The notes under the pieces are model-generated. The model was not told the origin of the DNA, did no database searches, and was given only the letters and a program-made list of their open reading frames with translations. A program made the translations under genes and the position numbers. A DNA stretch of 64,000 bases from RFSX01 sp965248155 (GTDB lineage: Bacteria; Bacteroidota; Bacteroidia; Chitinophagales; Saprospiraceae). This document shows positions 1 to 10,806 of the stretch, piece by piece. The stretch lies in the NCBI GenBank assembly GCA_965248155.1, contig CBDFIO010000001.1:930001-994000 (forward strand), given 5' to 3'. The number at the start of each line of letters is the position of its first letter. Position 1 is the stretch's first letter.

Positions 1-224
1 GTGCCGTCACTGCTTATGATGTTAGCTGTCTTATGGAATTTGCAAAAATGGAATTAAAAGATGCTGCTGAAGAAGCTATTCTTCGAAGGCTTTCAGAAAT
101 CGGAGGTGATGGAGGTCTTATCGCTATCGATAACCAGGGCAATATATCAATGCCTTTTAATTGCGAAGGAATGTACCGGGCATCAAAAAGCCAATCTCAC
201 GAATTTATTGAAATATATAAATGA
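1..224 (+). CDS. iaaA: Isoaspartyl peptidase / L-asparaginase, C-terminal part (5' end outside window)
   Basis: This is the last 73 or so codons of a plant-type asparaginase (Ntn-hydrolase). The frame is open from the window edge (reading A-V-T-A-Y-D-V-S) and ends at the TGA at 222-224. Visible family signature is the GGDGGLIAID stretch followed by MPFN and GMYRA near the C terminus, which forms part of the beta-subunit core. The catalytic Thr and the autocleavage site lie upstream and cannot be checked. The enzyme hydrolyses beta-aspartyl dipeptides such as beta-Asp-Arg, the product of cyanophycinase. Its stop abuts the stop of the convergent cphB with no spacer, and cphA follows, so it very likely performs the last step of cyanophycin use here. 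Confidence 0.85.
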   Translation, partial: AVTAYDVSCLMEFAKMELKDAAEEAILRRLSEIGGDGGLIAIDNQGNISMPFNCEGMYRASKSQSHEFIEIYK

Positions 225-1082
225 TTATTCAAACTCCGCGTCGATCGGGAGCACTTGAATTTTTCTTTCGTCGATAGAGAACGAATCACTATTAGCAAGG
301 ACATGAACTGTTAGATTGGACATGGTCATAGGTGTACCTTCTGGAAGAATCTCAACATTGTTATGGCTTAACTTTCCAGGATCAAAAATAATGACCATAC
401 CAGATCCTATTACATCAAATCGATCACAGTTTTCAATTACAAGGCCCGTATCTTCTGCAAGTCCAATTCCAAGCAAATGTGGGTTCTTGGCAACTGCTTC
501 TGCTAATCTTCCAAATCTCCCTCTTTGAATAAAATGAGAATCAATAATTAACCCTGGAATAAACTTCATTCCTTCTCTCATTTTTACCGAGCCTTTGAAT
601 AAGGCTTCAGAGTTGCTTCCACCTGCAATCATCTCGCTTGACATGGCCATGGCACCTGCACTTGTTCCAGCTATTACTAATTTGTCGTTTTGAAATCTGT
701 GCTTGAGTAAGCTATGAATAACTGTCCCTCCAATTATATCAACAATTCTACTTTGATCTCCTCCGGAAAACATAACACAATCAGCATTTTCGATTAAGTC
801 CACTGCCATATCAGTCTCAGCATCAGTTCTCTTTCTGATATCAAGTACAATAACATCTGTACATCCTAATCGATTAAAAGCGTTTTTATAGTTTGCTCCG
901 ACTTCCAGTGGAATTTTTGAAGCCGTTGTGATAACAATTATTTTAGCTTCCAGACCCCCACTTTCTTTGACTACGCGACTTAGAATTCCTTCCTGAATGA
1001 AATCAAGTGTATATCCCTCATTTTCATTGAATCCTTTGTCTTCATTGCCTCCAATAGGTATAAGTATTCCTTTATAAGCCAT
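225..1082 (-). CDS. cphB: Cyanophycinase
   Basis: 285 aa, the usual length for peptidase family S51 cyanophycinases. The protein begins with the typical ILIPIGGNEDKG stretch. The nucleophile elbow GTSAGAM (around residue 140) carries the catalytic Ser, and DSHFIQRGRFGRL further on is a conserved family block. It is a cytosolic serine hydrolase that cleaves multi-L-arginyl-poly-aspartate into beta-Asp-Arg dipeptides. It is transcribed divergently from cphA, with about 107 bp between the starts that should hold both promoters, and converges on the iaaA-like gene. Start is the ATG at 1082. The assignment rests on motif recognition and on the neighbouring synthetase. Confidence 0.93.
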   Translation of the reverse strand: MAYKGILIPIGGNEDKGFNENEGYTLDFIQEGILSRVVKESGGLEAKIIVITTASKIPLEVGANYKNAFNRLGCTDVIVLDIRKRTDAETDMAVDLIENADCVMFSGGDQSRIVDIIGGTVIHSLLKHRFQNDKLVIAGTSAGAMAMSSEMIAGGSNSEALFKGSVKMREGMKFIPGLIIDSHFIQRGRFGRLAEAVAKNPHLLGIGLAEDTGLVIENCDRFDVIGSGMVIIFDPGKLSHNNVEILPEGTPMTMSNLTVHVLANSDSFSIDERKIQVLPIDAEFE

Positions 1083-1189
1083 CTAGCATTTTTAAAACAA
1101 GGCCAAATAACTTAATAATAATTGAAATTTGTATGCTTTCATTATATTTAGTTTGAGAAGTAAATATCTAAACCTAAACCAACTACTTT

Positions 1190-3841
1190 ATGCGTATCAG
1201 AGAAATAAGAGCTATGAGGGGTCCAAATTATTGGTCTATACGTAGGCACAAGTTAATCGTAATGACTCTCGATCTTGAAGAATACGAACAAATGCCCACA
1301 AATAAGATTGATGGATTTTATGAAAGGCTTCAGATTATGTTCCCCGGAATGTATGAACACAGATGCTCTGTTGGATCACCCGGAGGTTTTTTTCAGAGGG
1401 TTCAGGAAGGTACATGGATGGGGCATGTCATTGAGCATATAGCGCTTGAAATACAGAGCTTGGCTGGGATGGAAGTCGGATTTGGACGTACGCGTGGATT
1501 TGGAGAAGAAGGAGTTTACAGCGTTGTATTCAACTATCTCGAAGAAGAAGCAGGCAGGTATGCTGCAAAAGCTTCAGTTCGAATAGCTGAAGCTTTAACA
1601 GAAGGAACTGAATATAATCTTGAAGAGGATATTCAGGAGATGCGAGAAATAAGAGAAAGAGAAAGACTAGGACCGAGTACAGGTTCTATTATCGAAGAAG
1701 CCGTAAGTCGCGGAATACCATGGATTAGACTGAACAAGTATTCTCTCTGCCAATTAGGATATGGGATTAATCAAAAAAGAGTTCAAGTTACTGTAAGCAG
1801 TGACACCAGCAGTATTGGAGTTGAGGTAGCTTGCGATAAAGAGGATACAAAACATCTTCTCGAACAAGCCAACATCCAGGTTGCAAAAGGGGATATAGTT
1901 CGAACTGAAAGAGGCTTAAAAGACGCGATAGATTATCTTGGATATCCAATCGTAATAAAGCCAATAAATGGAAATCATGGCCGTGGAATTACAATTGACA
2001 TCAGAGATTGGGATGAAGCCTTAGTAGGTTTTGAAGCTGCTAAATCGGTTTCTAGAAGCGTTATTGTAGAAAAGTTCATTACAGGAGACGACTACAGACT
2101 TTTAGTTATAAATTATCGCCTTGTAGCTGCAGCCAAAAGAACACCTGCACATGTTATCGGTGATGGAAAATCAACGATTCAGGAATTAATAGACAAAATA
2201 AATGAAGACCCAAGAAGAGGATATGGTCATGAAAATGTCCTAACGATGATCACCGTTAATGATATGACCAGAACTATCCTCGAAGCAAAAAACTATACAC
2301 TGGAATCAGTACTTGAAAAAGGAGAAATTCTGAACTTAAAGGACACTGCAAATCTGAGCACTGGAGGTACCGCGACCGATGTTACAGAAATCGTTCATCC
2401 TCAAAATATATTTATGGCTGAACGGATATCTCGTGTTATCGGCTTAGATATCTGTGGGATTGATGTCATGACATCTGATATATCAAAACCACTTTCCGAA
2501 ACAGGGGGCGCCATTTTAGAAGTAAATGCAGGACCTGGTTTTAGAATGCACTTAGCTCCAACCGAAGGATTGGCAAGAAATGTTGCAGCACCGGTTATCG
2601 ATATGTTATATCCACCAGGTGCCACATCAAGAATTCCTATTGTAGCTATTACCGGAACTAATGGAAAAACCACAACAACAAGATTGATAGCCCATATGGT
2701 AAAAATGATGGGACACAAAGTGGGCTACACGACCTCAGACGGAATCTATATACAAAATCACATGGTAGACAAAGGTGATTGTACCGGACCTGTAAGTGCA
2801 GAATTTGTATTGAAAGATCCGACGATAGATTTTGCAGTATTGGAAACAGCTCGAGGAGGATTATTGAGAGCTGGTCTTGGTTTTCATAATTGTGATATTG
2901 CAATAGTTACAAACATTGCTCCTGACCATCTGGGTATAAGGGGAATTAATACTGTAGAGCAAATGGCACGCTTAAAGGGAGTACTTCCTGAAACCGTTCT
3001 TCCTGATGGTTATGCCATCTTAAACGCTGATGATGAACTTGTGTATAACATGCGTAAGAATATCAATTGCAACCTGGCTTTATTTTCAATGGATGAAGAG
3101 AATAAACACATAAAAAGACATGCCGCTTCGAATGGCCTATACGCGATATACGAAAATGGCTTCATAACGATTTGTAGAGGGAGTTGGAAAATGCGAGTTG
3201 TCAAAACAGTTAATGTGCCGCTAACTTATGGTGGGAAAGCCAGCTTCATGATTCAAAATGTTTTACCTGCAGTATTGACAGGATATATTCAAGGATTTGA
3301 TTTAAGGGATATAAAAATGACTTTAGAATCTTTTATTCCATCTCCTTCACAGACTCCTGGTCGCCTGAATCTATTCAAATTTAAAAACTTCGATGTTCTA
3401 TTAGATTACGCCCATAACGCTGCAGGAATGCAAGCGTTATTTAAGTTTATTGAAAACCTGGATGGCAGTCCTAAAGTAGGTATCATTGCAGGAATAGGAG
3501 ATAGACGAAAAGAAGATAATGAAGCCATGGGTAAACTGGCTGCAGAAATGTTTGATGAAATCATTATTAGACAAGACAAACATCTTAGAGGTAAGACTGA
3601 AGAAGAGCTTATTGAAATGCTTATGAACGGTATCAAACAATATGATCCGGAGAAGAAGGTTTCTATTTTTAAATCTGAAGAAGAGGCTATTACATTTGCA
3701 ATTCAAAATGCAAAGCCCGGATCGCTAATCACAATGTGCAGCGATGTCGTTCCAGATGCATTAAGTCTGGTTATGAAATTTAAAGAAAAGGAATCAGAAC
3801 TGCTTTATGAATTCTCAAAAGATGATATTCCTAATCAGTAA
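1190..3841 (+). CDS. cphA: Cyanophycin synthetase
   Basis: 883 aa, the full CphA1 length. An N-terminal domain of about 160 residues is followed by an ATP-grasp domain (around 215-480, with the glycine-rich NGNHGRG loop) that adds Asp to the backbone. A Mur-ligase-like C-terminal half (from about 485) carries the P-loop ITGTNGKTTTTR and adds Arg to the side chain. The DYAHNAAG block near residue 740 is typical of the C-terminal Mur domain. The enzyme polymerises Asp and Arg to the nitrogen/carbon reserve cyanophycin, using ATP. The ATG at 1190 matches the conserved MRIREIRAMRGPNYWS start. The gene is divergent from cphB; no frameshift or missing motif is seen. Confidence 0.96.
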   Translation: MRIREIRAMRGPNYWSIRRHKLIVMTLDLEEYEQMPTNKIDGFYERLQIMFPGMYEHRCSVGSPGGFFQRVQEGTWMGHVIEHIALEIQSLAGMEVGFGRTRGFGEEGVYSVVFNYLEEEAGRYAAKASVRIAEALTEGTEYNLEEDIQEMREIRERERLGPSTGSIIEEAVSRGIPWIRLNKYSLCQLGYGINQKRVQVTVSSDTSSIGVEVACDKEDTKHLLEQANIQVAKGDIVRTERGLKDAIDYLGYPIVIKPINGNHGRGITIDIRDWDEALVGFEAAKSVSRSVIVEKFITGDDYRLLVINYRLVAAAKRTPAHVIGDGKSTIQELIDKINEDPRRGYGHENVLTMITVNDMTRTILEAKNYTLESVLEKGEILNLKDTANLSTGGTATDVTEIVHPQNIFMAERISRVIGLDICGIDVMTSDISKPLSETGGAILEVNAGPGFRMHLAPTEGLARNVAAPVIDMLYPPGATSRIPIVAITGTNGKTTTTRLIAHMVKMMGHKVGYTTSDGIYIQNHMVDKGDCTGPVSAEFVLKDPTIDFAVLETARGGLLRAGLGFHNCDIAIVTNIAPDHLGIRGINTVEQMARLKGVLPETVLPDGYAILNADDELVYNMRKNINCNLALFSMDEENKHIKRHAASNGLYAIYENGFITICRGSWKMRVVKTVNVPLTYGGKASFMIQNVLPAVLTGYIQGFDLRDIKMTLESFIPSPSQTPGRLNLFKFKNFDVLLDYAHNAAGMQALFKFIENLDGSPKVGIIAGIGDRRKEDNEAMGKLAAEMFDEIIIRQDKHLRGKTEEELIEMLMNGIKQYDPEKKVSIFKSEEEAITFAIQNAKPGSLITMCSDVVPDALSLVMKFKEKESELLYEFSKDDIPNQ

Positions 3842-4016
3842 TTAAAATAATTAATGCAGAGTCTGTTAATGGAATCAATTCCATGATGTAGCTCGATTGG
3901 TTTCTTTGGCGTCACTTTTTCTGATTCTTGCTTAGATTTCAGACGTTAGGTACCCTTTTTATGGTTAAGCAGAAGTCTTGTTATACTTGGCATACTTGAT
4001 CGGAAGTAATCAAAAA

Positions 4017-6466
4017 TTAGCCACTGGCTCTTTGTTGCTCTTCAGCACTTCCAGTCGCTCTATTCCTTGCAGATTTAACCGTATCACTCCCGAATCGCTT
4101 AGAATAAATTAATCTGAATATACGTTCTCCAACTCCATAAGAAGTTCTGTACTTGAAGTTTATTTTTGGATCGTCAATACCTCCACTAAAATGCCCATTA
4201 TTGAAAATGTCAGCAATGGCAAATCTGAATGTTCCGGCATTGTTTTTTAACTTTTTTTGAACTCCAAAATCAAGATTCGAAAATGAATCCCACACTAAAC
4301 TTCCACGTTGAGAAGGCGCAAAGTATCGTCCGGATATTTCTATTGCAAAATCTTTAGGAAGACTTAAGGTAGTGGTTGCGTTTGTGCTCCAGCTAGACTG
4401 CTCAAATGATAATGATTCATTATCAACTAAGTCATTGATTCTACTCCATTCTATCGCTCAATTGGATCTAAACTCCCACCAGTCGGTAATATTCACTGGA
4501 AAGGAAATGGAGGCAGATGCTAAATGCCATCAGGAAAATTCTTTGCACCGTTAACTTGTGTGTTATTCTCAAGATCTACTTCAGGTTGCCATCTTCCAAT
4601 TAAATCAGTGGTATAGGTGTATTGAAGACCTAATTGAAGAGTTTTCCAAATATAGGTTAATCGGATAGCATCACTCGTAGCTGGTTGTAATTTTGGATTA
4701 CCAGTTAGGACAGTACTCGGGTCATAAAATATAAAGAATGGTGCAAGCTGTCTAAAACTAGGTCTGCTAATTCTTCTACTATATGAGAATTGGATACTAT
4801 TATTGTCATTAATCTTATTGGTAAGAAATAAACTTGGAAAGAGATTACCATATTCTCTATCTACAAGATTGGATTCTTCCTCAGTTGAAAGATTTGAATC
4901 GGTGAATTCATATCTTAAGCCCAATTTCATATCTGTCTTTTCAGACAAATTGATGGACAAGGAAGAATAAGCCGCCATAATTTTTTCCGATAAGTTAGCT
5001 AATGAGCTAAATAATGGTGCAACCGTCCATTCCCCGTCAATATTATTTTCTACCTGAACATCATTTTCAAACTGGGTATTTGTCGCTTTAAGTCCTAATT
5101 CCAAAATAAGTTTCTCATTTAAAGTATTTGAGTAATCTAGTTTTCCTACCCAGATATCCATAGGAGTGGCCGTAGCAACTCTTAACTCATTTTCTTCAGT
5201 GAGAATATCATTTACATCATAGAATCTGTTAGTATAATTACTGGGATTGTCTTTATTGAAAAAAGCGTAATCCAAATCAACATTTAACCTTTGATCTTTG
5301 CTAAAATTATGTTGAAAATTAATGTTGCTCAATATATTATATGAATGGTTAATTTCATCATTCGGAATCTCAATTCTATTTGTAACGATACCGTTTTCTG
5401 AAGAACGTACATCATTGAATGCATCCATTGTCCAATTTCTATCAGATCATGCTAGTAACACACCGAAGATGGTTTTATCTGATATATCGATATCTGCGCC
5501 TAATCGAGCATTTTGTACAGTTATCTTAGTTGGGTCCCTATCGCTTTCACTGCTGTTTTCAAAATATGTGCCTTCATAATCGAATCCTCTGTAATTTGTA
5601 AATATTTGACTGCTATGATTATAATTCATTGAATAATCACCATAGAAATTAATGTTTTTCTTCCTGTGGTTTAAATTTATACTGGCTGATGCTTTTTCAT
5701 GACGCCCATAACCAGCATTTAAAGTAAAACCTCCGTTTGTTCCTTCTTTCAGATTTTTCTTTAATACTATATTTATGAACCCGGCATTCCCTTCAGCATC
5801 AAAATTTGCAGGTGGTGTATGGATAAGTTCGATCTTATCAATATTATCAGAACTCATACCTTCAAGCATCTGAACAATAGCATCTGGAGGCATTCGCGAT
5901 ATTTTTCCATTTATCATAACAACAACACCACTTTTACCAGCCATAGCAATCGTATTCGTCTGAGGATTAACTTCTACTCCAGGAGATCGTTTTAATACCT
6001 CAAGAGCAGTACTACCTGAGAGGGTGATACTATTGGCTATATTAACGACCATCCGATCTATCTTTTGTTCGAATAATGCTCTTTTCTCAACAATTTGAAT
6101 CTCATCAAGTTGAGTGCTGTTTTCAGATAACACAATCGGATCCAATTCAAGTTCTTCATTTGTATTAGTAACTGATAAAGTCTCACTTAAATATGTCGTA
6201 AACCCGAGCATACTCACTTCCAAAAGATATTGACCTTCAGGAATCGACTCAAGAATAAAATGACCGGATGCATCAGCTATATTACCTAACACAAGGCTGC
6301 TATCGGCAGGATTCAAAAGCAGCACATTGCAAAATGGCAATCCAATGTTATCAACATCATAAACTTGTCCTGTTATTCTATCTTGGGAATGACCAAAATG
6401 GAATAAAATGAATATGAAAATATATGATAAGAGAAATTTTTTAATTTGCTTTTTCATTGCGAACAC
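4017..6466 (-). pseudogene. Outer-membrane beta-barrel (TonB-receptor-like) protein, disrupted
   Basis: Three minus-strand pieces together make one outer-membrane protein of about 815 residues. There is a signal peptide and a CarboxypepD_reg-like domain (N-terminal 120 residues), a plug region with a MINGKISRMPPDAIVQML-type motif, and an OMP_b-brl_3-like barrel whose end, ARNRATGSAEEQQR, is typical for the family. Lesions: an in-frame TGA at 5447-5449 (the downstream frame continues unchanged), a frameshift near 4520-4545 where a TAG is met, and a further in-frame TGA at 4458-4460 in the resumed frame. Three independent lesions argue for a true pseudogene and not a single sequencing error. 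Substrate unknown; there is no partner lipoprotein beside it. Confidence 0.85.
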
Positions 6467-6586
6467 TTTTGATTAGGATATAACTAAAATTAGTGATATA
6501 AAACTTAAAACAATACATAAACCGCCTTTAATAAGTGTTAAGTATTTGTTATTCTAAAAGGCTAATATTGTCCTAAAGGCGTGAAA

Positions 6587-7382
6587 TCAGTCCAAGAACA
6601 TTTCCATTTCAAACTGATCGATTGGATTCTCAAAATTAAATTCATCTAAAGCCTCTACCAGAGGAATTCTAGTTGATTCAACATTATTAATTTTTAATTT
6701 ATTGGAAATGATAGATGCTGCTGATAATACAGTTTTATATTTCCCATTTAAAGATTCTACTTGGACGAGATATCCATTCTGAGGATTTATAGTAAAATAA
6801 CCTAAGGTTTTATTATTTGTTTTTTTGACAACAAAAGTTTCATAAATTTCAGATCTAATAATGGCCTGTGACATGTTATCCCATGAATAATGGCAATTCC
6901 TGTTGGACAAGTTCTTTGGTATTTTTCCAAATGCTATTTTGTCGATTTTTGAATCATCAATTATTGATGTATTTATCTCACCGTTATAGCATTTAAGATC
7001 TCTAACCTTTCTGAAACCAATTCGCTCATACACTCTTATAGCTTTGCTATTGTTATTTATTACTTCAAGTACACATTTCCTTATTTTCTTCTTCTTAAAT
7101 ATGGGAATAGCGATGGCGTATAATTTGTCAACTAATGCTTGTCCCTGTATTGAAAGCGCTGAGAACTTCATTGTGATAATCAATCCCGTTCATAATAAAG
7201 GCGACTAACTTATCTCCATCAAAAGCTCCAAATGATAAACTGTAGTCAACTCTGGCTAAGTAAAATTTTTCCTTCCAGTAATCTAATTCAGAAGGCATCT
7301 TAACGAAATAGCCATCGAATGCAAGAATGAGACATTCGACTATTTTATCAAGTTCAAATTGGTTCAGATGCCGTATTAACAT
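6587..7382 (-). pseudogene. GNAT-family N-acetyltransferase, frameshifted by a small deletion
   Basis: The N-terminal fragment (7382 to 7128) and C-terminal fragment (7183 to 6587) overlap in different frames. The first reads ...AFNTGTSIS then stops. The second enters with ...QGQALVDKLYAIAIPIF and carries the GNAT-like NNSKAIRVYERIGFRKVR motif. Comparing with what I know of such proteins, the stretch linking NTGT to GQALVDKLY (the acetyl-CoA-binding motif A region) is missing by several codons, so the lesion looks like a deletion of roughly 25 bp at about 7135-7150 and not one miscalled base. The intact gene would have encoded about 270-280 residues. Substrate unknown. Confidence 0.75.
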
Positions 7383-7596
7383 ATCCTAAAATATTGTTCC
7401 CAGATGTACTCTAAAATCCTGACCAATTATCAGCTTATCGTTTGCATCATTGTAAAATGAAGTGCCATCCATGATTTAGTAGTTCGAATTTAAACTTGAA
7501 TATTTCTAAGATAAGGAATTACTCTGAGAGCAAATTATGAAAAGATGAAGGCGATTATATTTATATCCTAAAACGAATCCTAATAAGAAGCAGAGC

Positions 7597-8814
7597 TTAC
7601 AAATAACTTAACCACCATTTATCTTTATTCCGGGCTTTATATTTCATATACCAATTTGATAATGGATATAGGAATACAACTACAAGGAACCATACTAGAT
7701 AAACCACCCATAAATCATAACCATGAGTATTTCTTCTTTCAGAAAGAAAAACTTCAGCATTTAAAATCATAGTCGTCCAATCGTCTCCTATAATCATCAA
7801 AGTAAAAAGCGCAGCCAAATGAATAACTAAAATGTGTAACAGGTAATAAAATAATGGTACCCTCCCAAATACAAGAAGAAAATCTGTAAATCTGTTTTTT
7901 ATATTATCCATCCAACAAAGAATTAGCATTGCCGGACCCAGAGTAATCAATATGAAGCTCAATGAAGGAGGATATTTTGTGACATTAATAAAAGATAGGA
8001 ATGTAAAATATGATTCCTCCTGGACTGACCATGGGTTTAAATCTCCGTAGACATTTATCCCCCGAATGATAATAAAAGCGACTAAGGATCCAAGTCCAAG
8101 CTGCTTCAAAAACTTTATCCGAATTTTCGAATTAAATTCTCTTTGATATAATTTTCCAAAACAATACCCCAAAATCATAACACCAGCCCATGGTAAAACT
8201 GAATAGTTAAACATAATTGCTCTTGATTGACTAAGAGGAAGAAATTGTTGCTGGTGAAATATGTACCAGATAATATCAGGTAGGCTATATCCTTCTGCTA
8301 TTATTCCATCGAGAAGATTATGACCAAAAACAATTACTACACCTATTGCCAAAAGCCAATTGTAATTCAGCTTTATAAGAAAAGACATTATGATCATTGA
8401 AAAACCAATAGCCCAGAGTACTTGCAAATTGGTGAAAGCGAAATAGATATCAAACCACCAGAAAAAACTATTTACAAATACCTCTAGAAATATCAGCCAT
8501 AATCCTCTTGTCCATAAAAATCTTGACAATTGATTTGTCGTAGTCTTTTTACCATATAAATAAGCAGAAGTCCCTGCCAGAAATACAAATACGGGAGCGC
8601 AGAAATGAGTTATGAATCGGGTGAAAAATAAAAGAGGTGTCGTCGTTGACAAATCAGTTGGATCATTGACAAAACCACCAAAATGGAAATATTCCCGGCT
8701 ATGGTCTAAGGCCATAATAACCATAACGATACCTCTCAGAATATCGATTGATTCTATTCGTTTTGATTTGAATTCTGAACTCATGAATAATGCTTCCTTG
8801 GTGGATACTAACAA
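7597..8814 (-). CDS. DUF1624 / heparan-alpha-glucosaminide N-acetyltransferase-like membrane protein
   Basis: 405 aa with about ten hydrophobic segments. The signature RIESIDILRGIVMVIMALDH near the N terminus, followed by an HS pair, is the DUF1624 hallmark, where the His and Asp are thought to take part in acyl transfer across the membrane. FVFLAGTSAYLYG and PLFYYLLHILVIHL are further family blocks. The donor and acceptor are unknown. The ATG at 8784 (MSSEFKSKR) is a plausible alternative start that leaves a better N-terminal margin before the first membrane segment. It lies 49 bp downstream of trpA on the same strand and could receive trp operon read-through, but there is no functional link to tryptophan. 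Confidence 0.8.
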   Translation of the reverse strand: MLVSTKEALFMSSEFKSKRIESIDILRGIVMVIMALDHSREYFHFGGFVNDPTDLSTTTPLLFFTRFITHFCAPVFVFLAGTSAYLYGKKTTTNQLSRFLWTRGLWLIFLEVFVNSFFWWFDIYFAFTNLQVLWAIGFSMIIMSFLIKLNYNWLLAIGVVIVFGHNLLDGIIAEGYSLPDIIWYIFHQQQFLPLSQSRAIMFNYSVLPWAGVMILGYCFGKLYQREFNSKIRIKFLKQLGLGSLVAFIIIRGINVYGDLNPWSVQEESYFTFLSFINVTKYPPSLSFILITLGPAMLILCWMDNIKNRFTDFLLVFGRVPLFYYLLHILVIHLAALFTLMIIGDDWTTMILNAEVFLSERRNTHGYDLWVVYLVWFLVVVFLYPLSNWYMKYKARNKDKWWLSYL

Positions 8815-8863
8815 GTTGCTATTTTCAAGGTAAGAATATATTATGAGTTATCATCAGTCCTTG

Positions 8864-9637
8864 TCAAACAAGAACATTCTCTTTTATTGAACTGACGAAT
8901 TGTAAAACACTTGACCGTAAGTTTGAAGCATTAGATATATGATTGATAAAAGCACTCCCAATAATGCCTCCATTTACATAAGAACAAACAAACTTATAAT
9001 CAGCAGAAGATTTAATATTGAAACCTACTAAAACTGGAGATTGAAGATTTAGTGAATTAATTCTCTCAAGGTAAGATTGAGCCCCTTGAATATGTTTCTT
9101 TTGACCAGTTGTACTTGAACTACTGACAGCATATATAAATCTTCTACTTTTCCGATCAATATACTCCAGTCTTTCAATCTCTGTTTCAGGAGTAATAAGA
9201 AATACAGGCTCTATGCCATAATGCTGAAATTTCTTGCTGTATTCCCTCTCGTAATGATCTATTGGCAAGTCTGGAACAATTACGGAATCGATGTTGCATT
9301 TCTGACATCGCTGACAAAAATTCTCAATTCCAAACTGATATACTGAATTAAAATAAGCCATAAGTATAACAGGAATATTAAAGGAACTGATAGATAGTTG
9401 ATTAAATATTTTTCCCATTGTTATTCCATTCTCAATAGCGATTGCATTGCTTTTTTGAATTGTTGGGCCGTCACTTATTGGATCAGAATATGGAACTCCT
9501 ATCTCCACCATATCTACTCCAGCTTCTTCCAAAGCCATTAATATTTCCGGAAGACTATTCAATTCTGGAAAGCCTGCAGTAAAGTATATATTCAATAGAT
9601 TTGATTTCTTACGATTCATTAAATTTTCCAGATTCAT
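8864..9637 (-). CDS. trpA: Tryptophan synthase alpha subunit
   Basis: 257 aa, normal length. The catalytic Glu lies in the MVEIGVPYSDPISDGPTIQ block (about residues 44-62), and the catalytic Asp in IDSVIVPDLPIDHYE. It splits indole-3-glycerol phosphate into indole and glyceraldehyde 3-phosphate, and passes indole through the tunnel to TrpB. It is the last gene of trpEGDCFBA. The start overlaps the trpB stop by 4 bp (ATGA), implying translational coupling with its partner subunit. No anomaly seen. Confidence 0.97.
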   Translation of the reverse strand: MNLENLMNRKKSNLLNIYFTAGFPELNSLPEILMALEEAGVDMVEIGVPYSDPISDGPTIQKSNAIAIENGITMGKIFNQLSISSFNIPVILMAYFNSVYQFGIENFCQRCQKCNIDSVIVPDLPIDHYEREYSKKFQHYGIEPVFLITPETEIERLEYIDRKSRRFIYAVSSSSTTGQKKHIQGAQSYLERINSLNLQSPVLVGFNIKSSADYKFVCSYVNGGIIGSAFINHISNASNLRSSVLQFVSSIKENVLV

Positions 9638-10806
9638 CTTTCTAGATTTTCTATATATGTTGCTAAATCCTTATCCCCCCGACCGCTCAAGTTTACGACT
9701 ACCATATCACTTTCATTAAAAGTCATTTTATCCAGATAAGCGATTGCATGAGCAGATTCTAAAGCTGGGATAATACCTTCAGTTTTAGTTAAGAAATAGG
9801 AAGCGTTTAATGCTTCCTGATCCGTAACATGACCATAATGGACGCGTTGAAGATTTGATAAATGGGCGTGTTGGGGTCCTATACCTGGATAGTCCAATCC
9901 TGCAGAGATACTATGGGGTTCCACCAATTGCCCGTCATCATTCTGTAATATTTTGGTCATGCAAGCGTGCAATACACCCTTGGAACCAAGCGCCAGTGTA
10001 GCAGCAGTTTTATCAGTTTCTATACCACGACCTGCAGCTTCAACGCCAATCAATTTTACATTTACATCATCGATAAAATGAAAGAATGCTCCCATCGCAT
10101 TAGATCCTCCACCTATGCAAGCAATAATGTAATCCGGAGAGCCAATAAGTTGCGCTTTTATCTCTTTACTGATTATGGATTGCAATATTGTTACCAAGTG
10201 TGGGTAGGGGTGAGGTCCAACTGTGCTTCCGATTATATAATGTGTATCTACAGGATTGTTTATCCAATCCCTGATCGCTTCATTAGTGGCATCCTTTAGT
10301 GTTTTACTACCAGAATGAACAGCTACTAATTTAGCGCCAAGCATTTTCATACGTGAAACATTTGGAGATTGTCTCTCAATATCTTTGTGACCCATATAGA
10401 TAATACATTCCATATCCATCAAAGTACATGCTGTGGCTACAGCTACTCCATGCTGCCCGGCACCAGTCTCGGCTATTATTCTATTCTTCCCTAATCGTTT
10501 GGCCAGCAAAATCTGACCAATAGCATTATTGATTTTATGCGCTCCAGTGTGACATAAGTCTTCTCGTTTTAAATATATCTGACATTTGTAATGAGCACTT
10601 AGATTTGTTGCATAATAGAGTGGAGTAGGCCGCCCTACATAATCTTTTAATAAAGACTGGAATTCTTTCTGAAATGAATTGGATTGTATAATCCTTAGAT
10701 AGTTCTCTTGTAGGTTTTTAATATTTGGGTATAACATTTCTGGTATGAATGCTCCACCAAATTCTCCGTAAAACCCTTTTTCGTCAATGTGATAATTTTC
10801 TAACAT
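9634..10806 (-). CDS. trpB: Tryptophan synthase beta subunit
   Basis: 390 aa, standard TrpB1 length. The PLP Lys is in HTGAHKINNAIGQ, and the phosphate-binding loop is CIGGGSNAMG. The conserved GEFGGAFIPEML start and LESAHAIAY block are present. It condenses indole with L-serine to give tryptophan, in an alpha2beta2 complex with TrpA. The start (ATG at 10806) overlaps the trpF stop by 7 bp. The order F-B-A is usual for Bacteroidota trp operons. Confidence 0.98.
   Translation of the reverse strand: MLENYHIDEKGFYGEFGGAFIPEMLYPNIKNLQENYLRIIQSNSFQKEFQSLLKDYVGRPTPLYYATNLSAHYKCQIYLKREDLCHTGAHKINNAIGQILLAKRLGKNRIIAETGAGQHGVAVATACTLMDMECIIYMGHKDIERQSPNVSRMKMLGAKLVAVHSGSKTLKDATNEAIRDWINNPVDTHYIIGSTVGPHPYPHLVTILQSIISKEIKAQLIGSPDYIIACIGGGSNAMGAFFHFIDDVNVKLIGVEAAGRGIETDKTAATLALGSKGVLHACMTKILQNDDGQLVEPHSISAGLDYPGIGPQHAHLSNLQRVHYGHVTDQEALNASYFLTKTEGIIPALESAHAIAYLDKMTFNESDMVVVNLSGRGDKDLATYIENLER

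Noticed and set aside
7386..7472. 28-codon minus-strand ORF (starts MDGTSFYNDANDKL) upstream of the GNAT pseudogene
   Set aside because: Too short, no start context or recognisable family; could be the tail of a lost gene, but nothing supports translation.
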